From Marinimicrobium sp. C6131 (GTDB lineage Bacteria; Pseudomonadota; Gammaproteobacteria; Pseudomonadales; Cellvibrionaceae): DNA of 64,000 nt. How positions within the stretch are numbered: position 1 is the first letter of the stretch; every line of letters starts with the position of its first letter. Positions 1 to 8,022 of this stretch are shown piece by piece. The notes beneath the pieces were generated by a model. The model was not told the origin of the DNA, did not search any database, and was given only the letters and a program-made list of their open reading frames with translations. A program made the position numbers and the translations under genes. The stretch covers positions 3,162,001 to 3,226,000 of the forward strand of contig NZ_CP110629.1 in the NCBI RefSeq assembly GCF_026153455.1. The letters run 5' to 3'.

Positions 1-20
1 AACTCGAGTGCGCCGTTCAC

Positions 21-443
21 GTGTCGCGCCTTCAACCCGAAGATCCCCTCGGGTGCACCATGCATCGTCCGTTCGAGCTGGATGGCTATGAATGGCCTAC
101 GGCTGAGCATTACTACCAGGCCATGAAGTACCCGGGACGAAAACGGTTTGATGAAATTCGTCAGGCCGAGACGCCCGAGCAGGCTAGACGCATCGGCCGC
201 GGCTGGCTCAAGCGACCCCGCCCCGACTGGGACAAGGTGCGTACCGTGGTCATGACCCGCGCCATTTATACTCAATGCCAGATGTATCCGGAGTTCTCCG
301 AAGCCTTGTTGGCGACGGGAGAACAGCAAATCGTTGATGTGAGCCAGTACGATTACTTTTGGGGACTCGGGAGGGATCTTCGGGGCGAGAATCAGTATGG
401 GAAGGTGTTGATGGCGGTTCGGGAGAAAATTTCTTCTCCCTGA
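21..443 (+). CDS. NADAR domain protein (YbiA-like N-glycosidase family)
   Basis: The 140-residue product matches the NADAR/YbiA fold. It has a short PFELDG strand, then WPTAEHYYQAMKY at about residues 25-37 with the family Glu-His pair, and near the C-terminus WGLGRDLRG followed by GENQYGKVLM. Family members cleave N-glycosidic bonds of riboflavin-pathway intermediates or ADP-ribose adducts; the substrate here cannot be told. The start is uncertain. A GTG at 21 is the first start in the window, but the frame is open to the window edge, and the part that normally precedes PFELDG is short and atypical (SRLQPEDPLGCT), so the N-terminus may be altered or lie outside. It is followed convergently by an RHS remnant. 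Confidence 0.8.
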   Translation: MSRLQPEDPLGCTMHRPFELDGYEWPTAEHYYQAMKYPGRKRFDEIRQAETPEQARRIGRGWLKRPRPDWDKVRTVVMTRAIYTQCQMYPEFSEALLATGEQQIVDVSQYDYFWGLGRDLRGENQYGKVLMAVREKISSP

Positions 444-454
444 AAGCCGGTGTT

Positions 455-775
455 TCAATCAACGAGTCTGACCCCTTTGGCTTCCGAGGAGTCACCCACC
501 ATCCTGCCGTTGGCGTCGTCCGAGTAGCTCTGGTCGTCGTTGGTTTTACACAGCGCGTGGGGGCCTGCGCCTTGCTGGCACTTGGAGCCATAGGTGTAGC
601 TGCCCACATCAGACTTGTTTTTGATGTTGCCCAGAGCGTCGTAGTCGACATTGACCTTCTTACGGCCACTGACCTTGGACCACTTCAGGCGGTTGAGCTT
701 GTCGTAACCAAAGTCCTCTTGTACCGGCTCTTCACCATGGTGGTCATAGCGGTACAGAAGAGTGCTCAGATCTTC
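455..775 (-). pseudogene. RHS/YD-repeat gene fragment
   Basis: Read on the minus strand, this stretch encodes LLYRYDHHGEEPVQED, FGYDKLNRLKW, YDALGNIKNKSDVG and KCQQGAGPHALCK, then DANGRMVGDSS, after which it diverges and stops (TGA at 455-457). It is closely similar, codon by codon, to positions about 2936-3240 of the larger RHS gene downstream, which carries the same segment. The frame is closed upstream by TAG at 776-778 and no start codon fits. It is therefore a detached copy of an RHS segment, probably left by recombination between RHS copies or by loss of an older RHS tip, and not a functional gene. Confidence 0.8.
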
Positions 776-856
776 CTAGCAGTGCTCCCGACGCTACATT
801 GCACGAAAAAAACAGCGCGAATCAACGACTTTTTGTTCCACCTCCAATTTATCTTT

Positions 857-1312
857 CTATAATTCCAACCGGACATCCAATATCTGCTTGACATTTCTTT
901 TCCACTTTTCTCCCATATTACCGCTACAATTAATATCAATTATTATGCTCGAGGAGTTAACCAGATCGTTTCTTAAAATTATCCCATCAACAGCATCAAT
1001 ACTTTTAAACGATACAAGGGCATTAGGCTCTCTGCCGCTAGGCTCCTTCCCTATGACGATGTCTAATCCACCCAGGCTACATTCATTCACTTCTCGCTGG
1101 GAAATTGTAATATCTGTCAAGGAGGGAGAATTTATGCTAGTAAGACTAATAATAACCCCAAAATCCTTTGCTTCAGCTACATCCGTGGAATAAGTTTCCG
1201 AGCACGGTTCTGGACCACAATCAGCAGTTTCTGCAAAAACACTGCAGTGGAAACCAGCCATAAGCAGTAAAGGGTACTTGCACATGAGCAAGAACTTCTG
1301 AACGAACTTCAT
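857..1312 (-). CDS. small secreted protein, candidate RHS immunity protein
   Basis: The product has 151 residues, with a basic start (MKFVQKF), a hydrophobic core and a likely signal peptidase site after SVFA around residue 27. The mature protein starts ETADCGPEPC and holds a few Cys residues (CGPEPC, NECS, INCSG). I do not recognise a family. A strong ribosome binding site (GGAGGTGAAAA directly before ATG) supports the start. It begins 17 bp after the stop of the RHS gene with the HExxH tip, on the same strand, and is clearly richer in A+T than the RHS core. That position and base composition are typical of immunity genes behind RHS toxins. The immunity role is inference; the signal peptide would place it in the periplasm. 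Confidence 0.7.
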   Translation of the reverse strand: MKFVQKFLLMCKYPLLLMAGFHCSVFAETADCGPEPCSETYSTDVAEAKDFGVIISLTSINSPSLTDITISQREVNECSLGGLDIVIGKEPSGREPNALVSFKSIDAVDGIILRNDLVNSSSIIIDINCSGNMGEKWKRNVKQILDVRLEL

Positions 1313-1329
1313 TTTTCACCTCCAATCCA

Positions 1330-3213
1330 CTACTGAGTGTTTCGATACCTTTCCAAAACTTTTTTACCGAAAAAATTCGCACTGATTTCAGATGGCTTTC
1401 TAATGTGCGCAACCTCATGACCAATGATAAAAACTCCAGCTTCAAGTCCTGAGCTTATAAAACCAAATTTGAAGTCATCAAACCCCCTTCTTGATAAATT
1501 AATTGCTCGAATATCGGCAGAAAAAGCGGTTCTATAAATAGTTACTCTCCCACCTCTTTCAACTCCTCCGAATATTCCATATCCAGACCTCCGAGCTTTA
1601 GCTGCTTGATTAAAGTCTTCGAAAAACTCCGCTTCTCCAGTCTCCGGATTGATCAGAGCATACCTGTTATCCAAATTAATTTTGGCTGGATCGACATGGG
1701 CCGCTTCCTCCACGGATAAAACAAACGCCTTTGCTTCCTGATACAATCTTTCAGCGTCCTCTTGTGAGATCTCATTGAGACTTCCAAAACGAACTGATTG
1801 CTCTGAAGCTCGATTTTCCTTAATCTTCTGTTCCCCCAGCGCCACCGCCCAAGAGAAAGCCGCATAGGCCGCCCCATTTGCAAACTTACCACCGGTCGCC
1901 TCCGATATCGATCCGGCGATTACGCTGGAGGCGATCAGCTCGGCAGCGGCGTTATCTAATCCTTGAACGAATCCGCCCGTTACAGCCCCCGTATACGCGC
2001 TGACAAAGCCATGGCCGAACTTGCCGCCCCGGAGCGAAGAGGTAATGCCTCCCGTGACGCCAAAGACAAACGCCTCGCCGCCACTAAAGCCGCCCCCACT
2101 CGCTGCGAATCCCTTCCCCATGCTGGCCATCACATAGGTACTGAACGCAGAAACAGCGACATCAAACGCATCGCCACCGTAGTAGGCCGTTGTCGCCGCC
2201 GCTAACGCGGTGCCACACGGAATACAGTGGAAGGTGACAATGGCCTGAATGACGGGCTTCAGGAAGTTGTCCCTGAAACGGGTCCAGGCTGAAAAGCCGC
2301 TGGGGTCGGTCGCGTTGAGCGGGTTGTTGTGTACATAACTATAGCGGTTATAGCCCTGTGTGTCCGTAACACCGTCGATCAGCGGATCCGCCTGCAAAAA
2401 TCGGCCCAACCGCGGGTCATAAATCCGTCCGTTCATATGGATCAAACCCACCTCATCCAGCATCTCGTGCCCGGTGAAGCCTCGCTTGGTGATGCCGGTG
2501 ATGTTCGTTTCGAGTTCGCTTAACGCCTTACCCACCAATGGGCCCCAGTCCAACGGATCACGGCGCTGGCCCCAAGGGTCGAAGCTCATCCGCGCGACCA
2601 ATTGACCGATCTCGTTGCTGATGATGTCGATCGAGCCCAGGTGGTCCATATGCAGGTAGTGGGTGGTTTTGCCCGCAGGTTGACCGTCGGCACTGCGACT
2701 GTAGCTGATCAGCGCGCCACCGGGCAGGCGGCGCTTGATCTCCAATCGACCGTCCGGGTGGGTGATGCGCTCCACATTACCCAGGTAGCGGGTGAGGGTG
2801 GCGGCATCCTCCGCGCTCTCGTCCGTGCGCAGGTTGCGAGACCGGCTCGGACTGTAGGCAAAACGGGTGGTGTGGCCGCCTTTGCTGATTTTAGTGGGCT
2901 TGTCGAAGCTGCTGTACTCAATGGTCCGGCCCGAGGAGTCGCCCACCATACTGCCGTTGGCGTCGTACGAGTATGTTGTTCCGTCGCTGGTTTTACACAG
3001 CGCGTGGGGGCCGGCGCCTTGCTGGCACTTGGAGCCATAGGTGTATCTGCCCACATCGGACTTGTTTTTGATGTTGCCCAAGGCGTCGTAGTCGACGTTG
3101 ACCTGCTCACGGCCACTGACCTTGGACCACTTCAGGCGGTTGAGCTCGTCGTAACCAAAGTCCTCTTGTACCGGCGGCGCTTCACCATGGACGTCGTCCT
3201 CCTGCACCGGCAC
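1330..3213 (-). CDS. RHS-repeat core protein with C-terminal HExxH toxin-like domain, 5'-truncated
   Basis: YD-repeats (FGYDELNRLKW, VDYDALGNIK, YSYDANGSM) run into the RHS core: YLHMDHLGSI, FDPWGQRRDP, TGHEMLDEVGLIHMNGR, YDPRLGRFLQADP, then YSYVHNNPLNATDPSG near residue 310. A Gly/Ala-rich hydrophobic stretch follows (to about 460), and then an A+T-rich variable tip. The tip ends with FIIGHEVAHIRKPSE (H599, E600, H603, E609), a zinc-metallopeptidase-like HExxH plus downstream Glu. Full RHS proteins are usually over 1,300 residues; here only the last third remains. The frame is open up to 3423 with genuine RHS sequence (TTERNYYSATGRLR) but no start codon there, so GTG at 3213 is only the first possible start. 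The segment PVQED is duplicated around residues 2-18. It may be an orphan toxin module or a silent remnant. Confidence 0.8.
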   Translation of the reverse strand: MPVQEDDVHGEAPPVQEDFGYDELNRLKWSKVSGREQVNVDYDALGNIKNKSDVGRYTYGSKCQQGAGPHALCKTSDGTTYSYDANGSMVGDSSGRTIEYSSFDKPTKISKGGHTTRFAYSPSRSRNLRTDESAEDAATLTRYLGNVERITHPDGRLEIKRRLPGGALISYSRSADGQPAGKTTHYLHMDHLGSIDIISNEIGQLVARMSFDPWGQRRDPLDWGPLVGKALSELETNITGITKRGFTGHEMLDEVGLIHMNGRIYDPRLGRFLQADPLIDGVTDTQGYNRYSYVHNNPLNATDPSGFSAWTRFRDNFLKPVIQAIVTFHCIPCGTALAAATTAYYGGDAFDVAVSAFSTYVMASMGKGFAASGGGFSGGEAFVFGVTGGITSSLRGGKFGHGFVSAYTGAVTGGFVQGLDNAAAELIASSVIAGSISEATGGKFANGAAYAAFSWAVALGEQKIKENRASEQSVRFGSLNEISQEDAERLYQEAKAFVLSVEEAAHVDPAKINLDNRYALINPETGEAEFFEDFNQAAKARRSGYGIFGGVERGGRVTIYRTAFSADIRAINLSRRGFDDFKFGFISSGLEAGVFIIGHEVAHIRKPSEISANFFGKKVLERYRNTQ

Positions 3214-3555
3214 TTCACCATGATAGTCGTAGCGGTGTATGAGGTTGCCCAGCTCGTCCCATTCGTACTCCTTATCCTGCAGATCCCCGAACAGGCCATT
3301 GAAGAGGTCGGCGCGCTGGGTCCGGAGTCGGCCGGTGGCCGAGTAATAATTCCGTTCAGTGGTAATGCCGTTGCCTTGAAGCGAGCGAAGTAGTGCTCCA
3401 TGCGACTTCGAACATCTAAGCGCTCAATGCTTTCTCTGCCGGTTCGTGACTGAGAGACGGCTTCTATCGAGCAGTGGTGGCCTTCATTGTTACCAGAGCC
3501 GAGGTTGAATTACCCACTGGCCCCTTTCGCAGCGATAGTACGGCTTTTCGGAAAA

Positions 3556-4467
3556 TTATCGATCGCCTCTGGAGCCGACTTCCTGCGCAAACGACTCCAC
3601 ACAGCTATCCGGCTTTTCAGTCTGCGGTAAACTGATAATCCAGCCTCTTAAATTACGTAACACCAGATCTGAGCAGCTCTCTTGGACAGTGACGCCTCGC
3701 TCCAGTCGCAGTACGCCGTTTACCTGATGCCGAAAGGTTTCAGGTTGCCGGCTATTTGTCTGCAATTGTCCCCGGATATCATCCAGCGCCAGTAATACCG
3801 ATTTCTGATAAAGCGTCTTCACGGCGTCTTCCAATCCTGTTTCACCTGGGTGTGCTTCAGTGTAATCAGTGATTGGGGCATCAGACACTATTTCTACTAC
3901 GTTTTGGTAGACAGGTTGCTCGGTCGCCCTGCCGGGCTGGCGAAGAACAACCACGTTTTTCAATGACAGGTTTTCAAGATTTTCTGTTACAAAGAAGATC
4001 GGGTGGGTCTCCAGATATAACTCTAACGGGTCCGATTCCTTCAATTCTGACTGAACGATAAAATGGCCCGGCATCGTCAGAGCACCGGGATCCAGGCTCT
4101 GCAGCGCCTCCACTTCCTCAGAAACAGGCTCCAGCGCCCGGTTTGCCCGCTCCCGTTCATTCTCCAGTTTTCGATCTTGCGCATCCTGGACCATCACGGC
4201 ATGAGCGGCAATCTGGGCCGCGACACCGCCGGCCCCCGCTGCACCTGAATAAAGAACGTTAGCCGAGCCAACGCTGTCATCACTGGAGGAAACCCCCCGG
4301 AACTCAATGCCGAGGGGGTTAACAAACCGCACCGACACCGGGCCCTGAAGACCAGACGATGCGTTCACATCATGGTGGTACAGTGCATAATCGTCTTGCT
4401 CAACCGTCGCACAGCCTGCGGCCAGCAGTAACCAGACGGAGATAATTAACGGCAACCCACGAATCAC
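3556..4467 (-). CDS. lipoprotein of unknown function
   Basis: The 303-residue product has a lipoprotein signal (hydrophobic segment LPLIISVWLLLAAGC, lipobox LAAGC, Cys about residue 19). No family was recognised. After the signal comes a region with small residues (SGAAGAGGVAAQIAAHAV), a charged helix (DRKLENERERANRAL) and a mixed alpha/beta C-terminal half. The GTG start overlaps the TGA of the gene upstream (GTGA, 4464-4467) and is preceded by a good ribosome binding site, GGAGG, inside the upstream gene, so the two are translationally coupled. It probably acts with its partner in the cell envelope. Confidence 0.75.
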   Translation of the reverse strand: MIRGLPLIISVWLLLAAGCATVEQDDYALYHHDVNASSGLQGPVSVRFVNPLGIEFRGVSSSDDSVGSANVLYSGAAGAGGVAAQIAAHAVMVQDAQDRKLENERERANRALEPVSEEVEALQSLDPGALTMPGHFIVQSELKESDPLELYLETHPIFFVTENLENLSLKNVVVLRQPGRATEQPVYQNVVEIVSDAPITDYTEAHPGETGLEDAVKTLYQKSVLLALDDIRGQLQTNSRQPETFRHQVNGVLRLERGVTVQESCSDLVLRNLRGWIISLPQTEKPDSCVESFAQEVGSRGDR

Positions 4468-5189
4468 GGATTGCCTCCAGCGACCTCAACCGGCGCCTCT
4501 CCAGTGATCGCATCACTGATCTGGATTTTCGCCCGCTCAAGCGCTTCGAAATAAGCCATCGTCAACCCCGGATACTCCGGTGGCTCATTCCACTCGCCTT
4601 CAACCGGTACCCGAATATGTATCGGGTCGAGCAGATAGTATTCATTTGTGCTCAGGTCAACCATATACAGCTCGCCCGTAACGGCACCCTGGGGCGAACT
4701 GGTGGGTACATAGTTCGCATAAAGCCGTTCTACACCGATATGGCTGAATTCGATGACCAACAGGTGATCGGCCTCTACCACTTGCTTCAAGGCTCGGTAA
4801 TCTTTCTTCGGATAACCGGACTCTTCGGTTGATGTGAACTTTGGCAGGCGTGTCATAGGTTCTTCAATATCAACCCAATCGACGACCATGCCTTGCTCTT
4901 CAAGGGTTGTCTCTATCCTTTTTACAGCGCTTGACAGCTCTTCGGTACTCAAGGTTTTGGTATGACCAGAAACTGCGTCGTTGGCTACCGCCGCAGCAGC
5001 CAAGCACAAAAGGCATGAAGCCCCCGGCATGGTCATACGGGCGTTTTCAGGGAACGATTTCTGATAAATTGCCACTTTTGCCGGCTTTTCATAAAAATCC
5101 GTGGTCAGGGCAATAGGGTCCGGGGGCGTCATTGCGCAACCGGTCCCGATGAAGACAAACGCCAATAAAAGCATCAGTTTAGTTTTCAT
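4464..5189 (-). CDS. lipoprotein of unknown function
   Basis: The 241-residue product has a clear lipoprotein signal peptide (MKTKLMLLLAFVFIGTGC, Cys18). Later parts include a Cys pair (SCLLCLAAAA) followed by an Ala-rich segment, and the stretch VEADHLLVIEFSHIGVERLY, which looks like a core beta strand region. I do not recognise the family. The ATG start has GGGG-rich ribosome binding sequence at the right distance. It is the first gene of a two-gene operon with the overlapping lipoprotein gene. The upstream gap holds a perfect CRP-type palindrome 166 bp from the start, so expression may depend on cAMP. Confidence 0.75.
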   Translation of the reverse strand: MKTKLMLLLAFVFIGTGCAMTPPDPIALTTDFYEKPAKVAIYQKSFPENARMTMPGASCLLCLAAAAVANDAVSGHTKTLSTEELSSAVKRIETTLEEQGMVVDWVDIEEPMTRLPKFTSTEESGYPKKDYRALKQVVEADHLLVIEFSHIGVERLYANYVPTSSPQGAVTGELYMVDLSTNEYYLLDPIHIRVPVEGEWNEPPEYPGLTMAYFEALERAKIQISDAITGEAPVEVAGGNP

Positions 5190-5354
5190 GAATTTTCCCC
5201 AAGTTATTATGTGTATGTGTTCCCGAGCGTACTGATGGCGCAGCGCAACTAGAAGGCGCCAGTCGCATCGGGCGAATCCCTATATAAGAATAAGAGCTAC
5301 AGAAGGCCGCCACAGAGTGGCAGAACGGTTCGAAGGGGAGTGAGAGGAGTTTTT

Positions 5355-5370
5355 TGTGACACAGTTCACA
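5355..5370. promoter_or_regulatory. CRP/Vfr-type binding site
   Basis: The sequence TGTGACACAGTTCACA is an exact TGTGA-N6-TCACA palindrome, the consensus of the cAMP receptor protein family. It sits in the 307-bp gap between xerC and the lipoprotein operon, 166 bp upstream of the first lipoprotein start (5189). The rest of the gap (5190-5495) shows no gene. The half-sites and spacing are seen; the regulatory role is inferred. An adenylate cyclase gene is present in the same window. Confidence 0.6.
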
Positions 5371-5495
5371 TCCCTGCGATCGCTGACTTCATGCTTATCT
5401 TATTTACGCATTTTTCCTCATTGACACCAAAAAATCAATAGTGCCAAGCGCCGCGGTTCAGCTGCGTGCGATGAGCGTGGGCGTTGGGCGCCTTT

Positions 5496-6395
5496 TTACT
5501 TTTTCTGCGCCCGCGGATGCGCTTTATCGTACACCTTCGCCAGATGCTGAAAATCCAGATGGGTATACACCTGGGTCGTTGAAATGTTGGCGTGGCCTAA
5601 CAGCTCCTGCACCAGACGCAGATCGCCGCTGGATTCGAGCATATGGCTGGCGAAGGAGTGGCGGAGCATGTGGGGATGGACCGGCTCGTCCATGTTCTGT
5701 CGAATGCTGAGCTGCTGCATTCTCAGTTGCACGGCGCGGTGCGTGAGGCGCTTGCCGCGCTGGCCGATAAACAGTGCGGTTTCTTCCGGGGGCGCCACCA
5801 GGGCGCGCTCCGGTAGCCAGGCTGTTACGGCGTCGCGGGCCTGCTGGCCCACCGGCAACTGCCGGGTTTTATTGCCTTTACCGGTGACCGTGACGGCGCC
5901 TTCGCGCAGGTCGATGTCGTTCAGGTTGAGGCCCACCGCCTCCGCCAGGCGCAGGCCGGAGGAGTAGATCAGCTCCAGCAGGGCGCGGTCGCGTTTGCCC
6001 AGAAAACCTTCGCCCTTCACTTCCACAAATTGCCCGGCCTGATCCACGTCCAATACCTTGGGCAGCTTCTTTTCCACCTTGGGGGCCTGCAGTCCGTCAG
6101 CGGGGTTGGTTTTCAGCCAGCCGCGGCGGATGCCGAAACGGAAGAAGGCGCGCAGGGAGGAGAGCCACCGGCGCAGGCTTTTGCCGGTGAGGCCTTTGCG
6201 ATGCAGCGATGCCAGGTTTTCCCGCAGGTGGTGGACGGTGATGGCGGACAGATCGGTGATCTGTCGGGTTTCGCAGTAGGCGAGGAATTTGTCCAGGTCC
6301 CGGGCGTAGGCGTCTTCGGTGCGCGGGGAGAGGTGTTTTTCCGTGCGCAGGTAGGTTAGGAAGGCGGTGCGTTCGTCGGTGAAAGGGTGGGGCAT
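5496..6395 (-). CDS. xerC: tyrosine recombinase XerC
   Basis: XerC acts with XerD at the dif site to resolve chromosome dimers. The 299-residue length is normal. The N-terminal SAM-like core-binding domain covers about residues 5-90. The catalytic domain carries all active-site residues: R149 (SSGLRLAE), K173 (TGKGNK), H242-xx-R245 (HMLRHSF), H268 (LGHANIS) and the nucleophile Y277 (TQVYTHL). It lies downstream of the DUF484 gene on the same strand, the usual order in gammaproteobacteria (dapF-DUF484-xerC), separated by 90 bp holding a palindromic repeat. Confidence 0.97.
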   Translation of the reverse strand: MPHPFTDERTAFLTYLRTEKHLSPRTEDAYARDLDKFLAYCETRQITDLSAITVHHLRENLASLHRKGLTGKSLRRWLSSLRAFFRFGIRRGWLKTNPADGLQAPKVEKKLPKVLDVDQAGQFVEVKGEGFLGKRDRALLELIYSSGLRLAEAVGLNLNDIDLREGAVTVTGKGNKTRQLPVGQQARDAVTAWLPERALVAPPEETALFIGQRGKRLTHRAVQLRMQQLSIRQNMDEPVHPHMLRHSFASHMLESSGDLRLVQELLGHANISTTQVYTHLDFQHLAKVYDKAHPRAQKK

Positions 6396-6436
6396 GAGTG
6401 TGGTCCGTTATGGGGGACGGCGGATGCGAAAGCAAC

Positions 6437-6463
6437 GGCGGATGCGCCTTTGGCTTATCCGCC
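6437..6463. repeat. REP-like palindrome between DUF484 gene and xerC
   Basis: Arms GGCGGAT (6437-6443) and ATCCGCC (6457-6463) enclose GCGCCTTTGGCTT, and the copy is followed by CTACGG, so on the minus strand it begins with GTAG. A second GGCGGATGCG lies just before it (about 6419-6428). Repetitive extragenic palindromes with a GTAG edge are widespread in gammaproteobacteria. It lies inside the operon and could affect mRNA stability between the two genes. Confidence 0.5.
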
Positions 6464-6485
6464 CTACGGAGACTTCTGTGCTAGG

Positions 6486-7175
6486 TTAGCGCGGGAGGTG
6501 TTCGGGGAGCAAGCGGTTGAGGACTTCGGCGATGTAGCCGAGGAACAGGGTACCCATGCTGGAGCGGTAGTAGTGGGGGTCGCGGTTGCCGATGGCGAGC
6601 AGGCCATAGGCATTGCCATGCACCAATGGAACGGTGGCGACGGAGCCAATCTGATGGGCGTTGTCGCCAAACAGAAACTGCAGCTCGCCTTCGCCCAGCG
6701 TGCCGCACATGGCGCGGTTGTTTTTCAGCAGGGGCGCAATGTGCTGGCGCGCCTCACCGATGGTGACCACCCGGGCCTGACTGCTGGGAATGCGATCTTC
6801 GTGACCGAACAGCAGGATGCTGGTGTAGTGAATATTGAAGTCCTGGTCGAAGCTGAAACACAGGGCGTCGATGATATCGCCCATGTCCCGACCTTCGAGC
6901 AGGGCCAGCACCAGACGCTTGGTTTTGTCGAACAGCTTGTCGTTTTCCCGGGCGTTATCCAGCAGCTTGCTCAGCCGGTGGCGCATGTCCATATTGCGCT
7001 CGCGCAGTACCGACACCTGACGCTCCACCAGAGAGACCGCCGGGCCACTTTCGTGGGGTAACTCCAGATCGGCGAGCAGTTTGCGATGCTGGACAAAAAA
7101 GTCCGGGTGCGCTTCCAGGTATTGGGCGACCTGTTCGTCGGTCAACGGGCGGGATTCGGTGCGTTGCTCGCTCAT
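6486..7175 (-). CDS. DUF484 family protein
   Basis: The 229-residue product has the DUF484 signature: VAQYLEAHPDFFVQH near the N-terminus, a helix with SLVERQVSVLRERN, then a GAF-like alpha/beta domain (FGHEDRIPSS, GTLGEGELQFLFG, GSVATVPLV, GLLAIGNRD, MGTLFLGYIAEVL). The biochemical role of the family is not established; it is conserved next to xerC. The ATG start has AAGG five bases upstream. It lies 7 bp downstream of dapF on the same strand, so it is part of that operon. Confidence 0.93.
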   Translation of the reverse strand: MSEQRTESRPLTDEQVAQYLEAHPDFFVQHRKLLADLELPHESGPAVSLVERQVSVLRERNMDMRHRLSKLLDNARENDKLFDKTKRLVLALLEGRDMGDIIDALCFSFDQDFNIHYTSILLFGHEDRIPSSQARVVTIGEARQHIAPLLKNNRAMCGTLGEGELQFLFGDNAHQIGSVATVPLVHGNAYGLLAIGNRDPHYYRSSMGTLFLGYIAEVLNRLLPEHLPR

Positions 7176-7182
7176 AATGGCC

Positions 7183-8013
7183 TTATATTTTTACCTGTCC
7201 GTGAAACACCGTGGTGGCGGGTCCGGTCATGATAACCGAGTGGCCGGGACCGGGCCAGGTGATGCTCAGGCTGCCGCCGGGCAAGTTGACCTTGACGGTT
7301 TCTTCCAGCAACTGACGCAGCCGGCCCGCCACCACCGCCGCGCAGGCGCCGGTGCCGCAGGCGAGGGTTTCCCCGGCGCCGCGCTCGTACACCCGCAGGT
7401 TGATCTCGTCGGGGGAGACCACCTGCATAAAGCCGGCATTGACCCGACGCGGGAAACGCTCGTGGCTTTCAATCAGCGGCCCCAGTGTTTCCACGGGGGC
7501 ACTGTCGACCTTGTTGACCATCAACACGGCGTGGGGGTTACCCATGGACACCGCCGAAATGTCCAGCGTCTGCTCCGGCAGCACCAGGTCATAACGGATC
7601 GCTTCGGCATCGGCCTGAAAAGGAATCTCCTCCGGGTTCAGGCGGGGTACGCCCATATCGACCTGAACTTGGCCCTGCTCGGTGACGTTCAGAGTGATGT
7701 CGCCACCGGCGGTTTCCACTTTGATGGACCGCTTGCCGGTCAGCTTGCGCTCAAGCACAAAGCGGGCGAAGCAACGAGCACCGTTGCCGCAGTTTTCCAC
7801 CTCGCCGCCGTCGGCGTTGAAGATGCGGTAACGAAAATCGATATCCGGTCGGGTTGGCGTTTCCACCAGCAATACCTGATCGCAACCGACACCGAAATGC
7901 CGATCCGCCAGGTAACGGATTTTCTCCGTGCTCAAACGCACCTTCTGGGTCACGCCGTCAATCACGACAAAGTCGTTGCCCAGGCCGTGCATTTTGGTAA
8001 AGCGCAAACGCAT
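7183..8013 (-). CDS. dapF: diaminopimelate epimerase
   Basis: DapF converts LL- to meso-diaminopimelate in lysine and peptidoglycan synthesis, in the cytoplasm. The product has 276 residues, the usual length, beginning [15 protein letters not shown] as in the family. The two catalytic cysteines are visible: C75 (ENCGNGARC) and C219 (LACGTGACA). The ATG has the ribosome binding site AAGGAAG. It lies 9 bp after lysA on the same strand, so the last two lysine-pathway enzymes are co-transcribed. Confidence 0.98.
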   Translation of the reverse strand: MRLRFTKMHGLGNDFVVIDGVTQKVRLSTEKIRYLADRHFGVGCDQVLLVETPTRPDIDFRYRIFNADGGEVENCGNGARCFARFVLERKLTGKRSIKVETAGGDITLNVTEQGQVQVDMGVPRLNPEEIPFQADAEAIRYDLVLPEQTLDISAVSMGNPHAVLMVNKVDSAPVETLGPLIESHERFPRRVNAGFMQVVSPDEINLRVYERGAGETLACGTGACAAVVAGRLRQLLEETVKVNLPGGSLSITWPGPGHSVIMTGPATTVFHGQVKI

Positions 8014-8022
8014 GAAACTTCC

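Noticed and set aside
462..480. GAGTCTGACCCCTTTGG at the end of the RHS fragment as a transposon end
   Set aside because: The motif looks like one seen near some transposases, but no inverted partner or transposase is present here.
5424..5430. TTGACA as a plus-strand -35 promoter box
   Set aside because: No plus-strand gene follows for several kilobases, and no good -10 box was seen.
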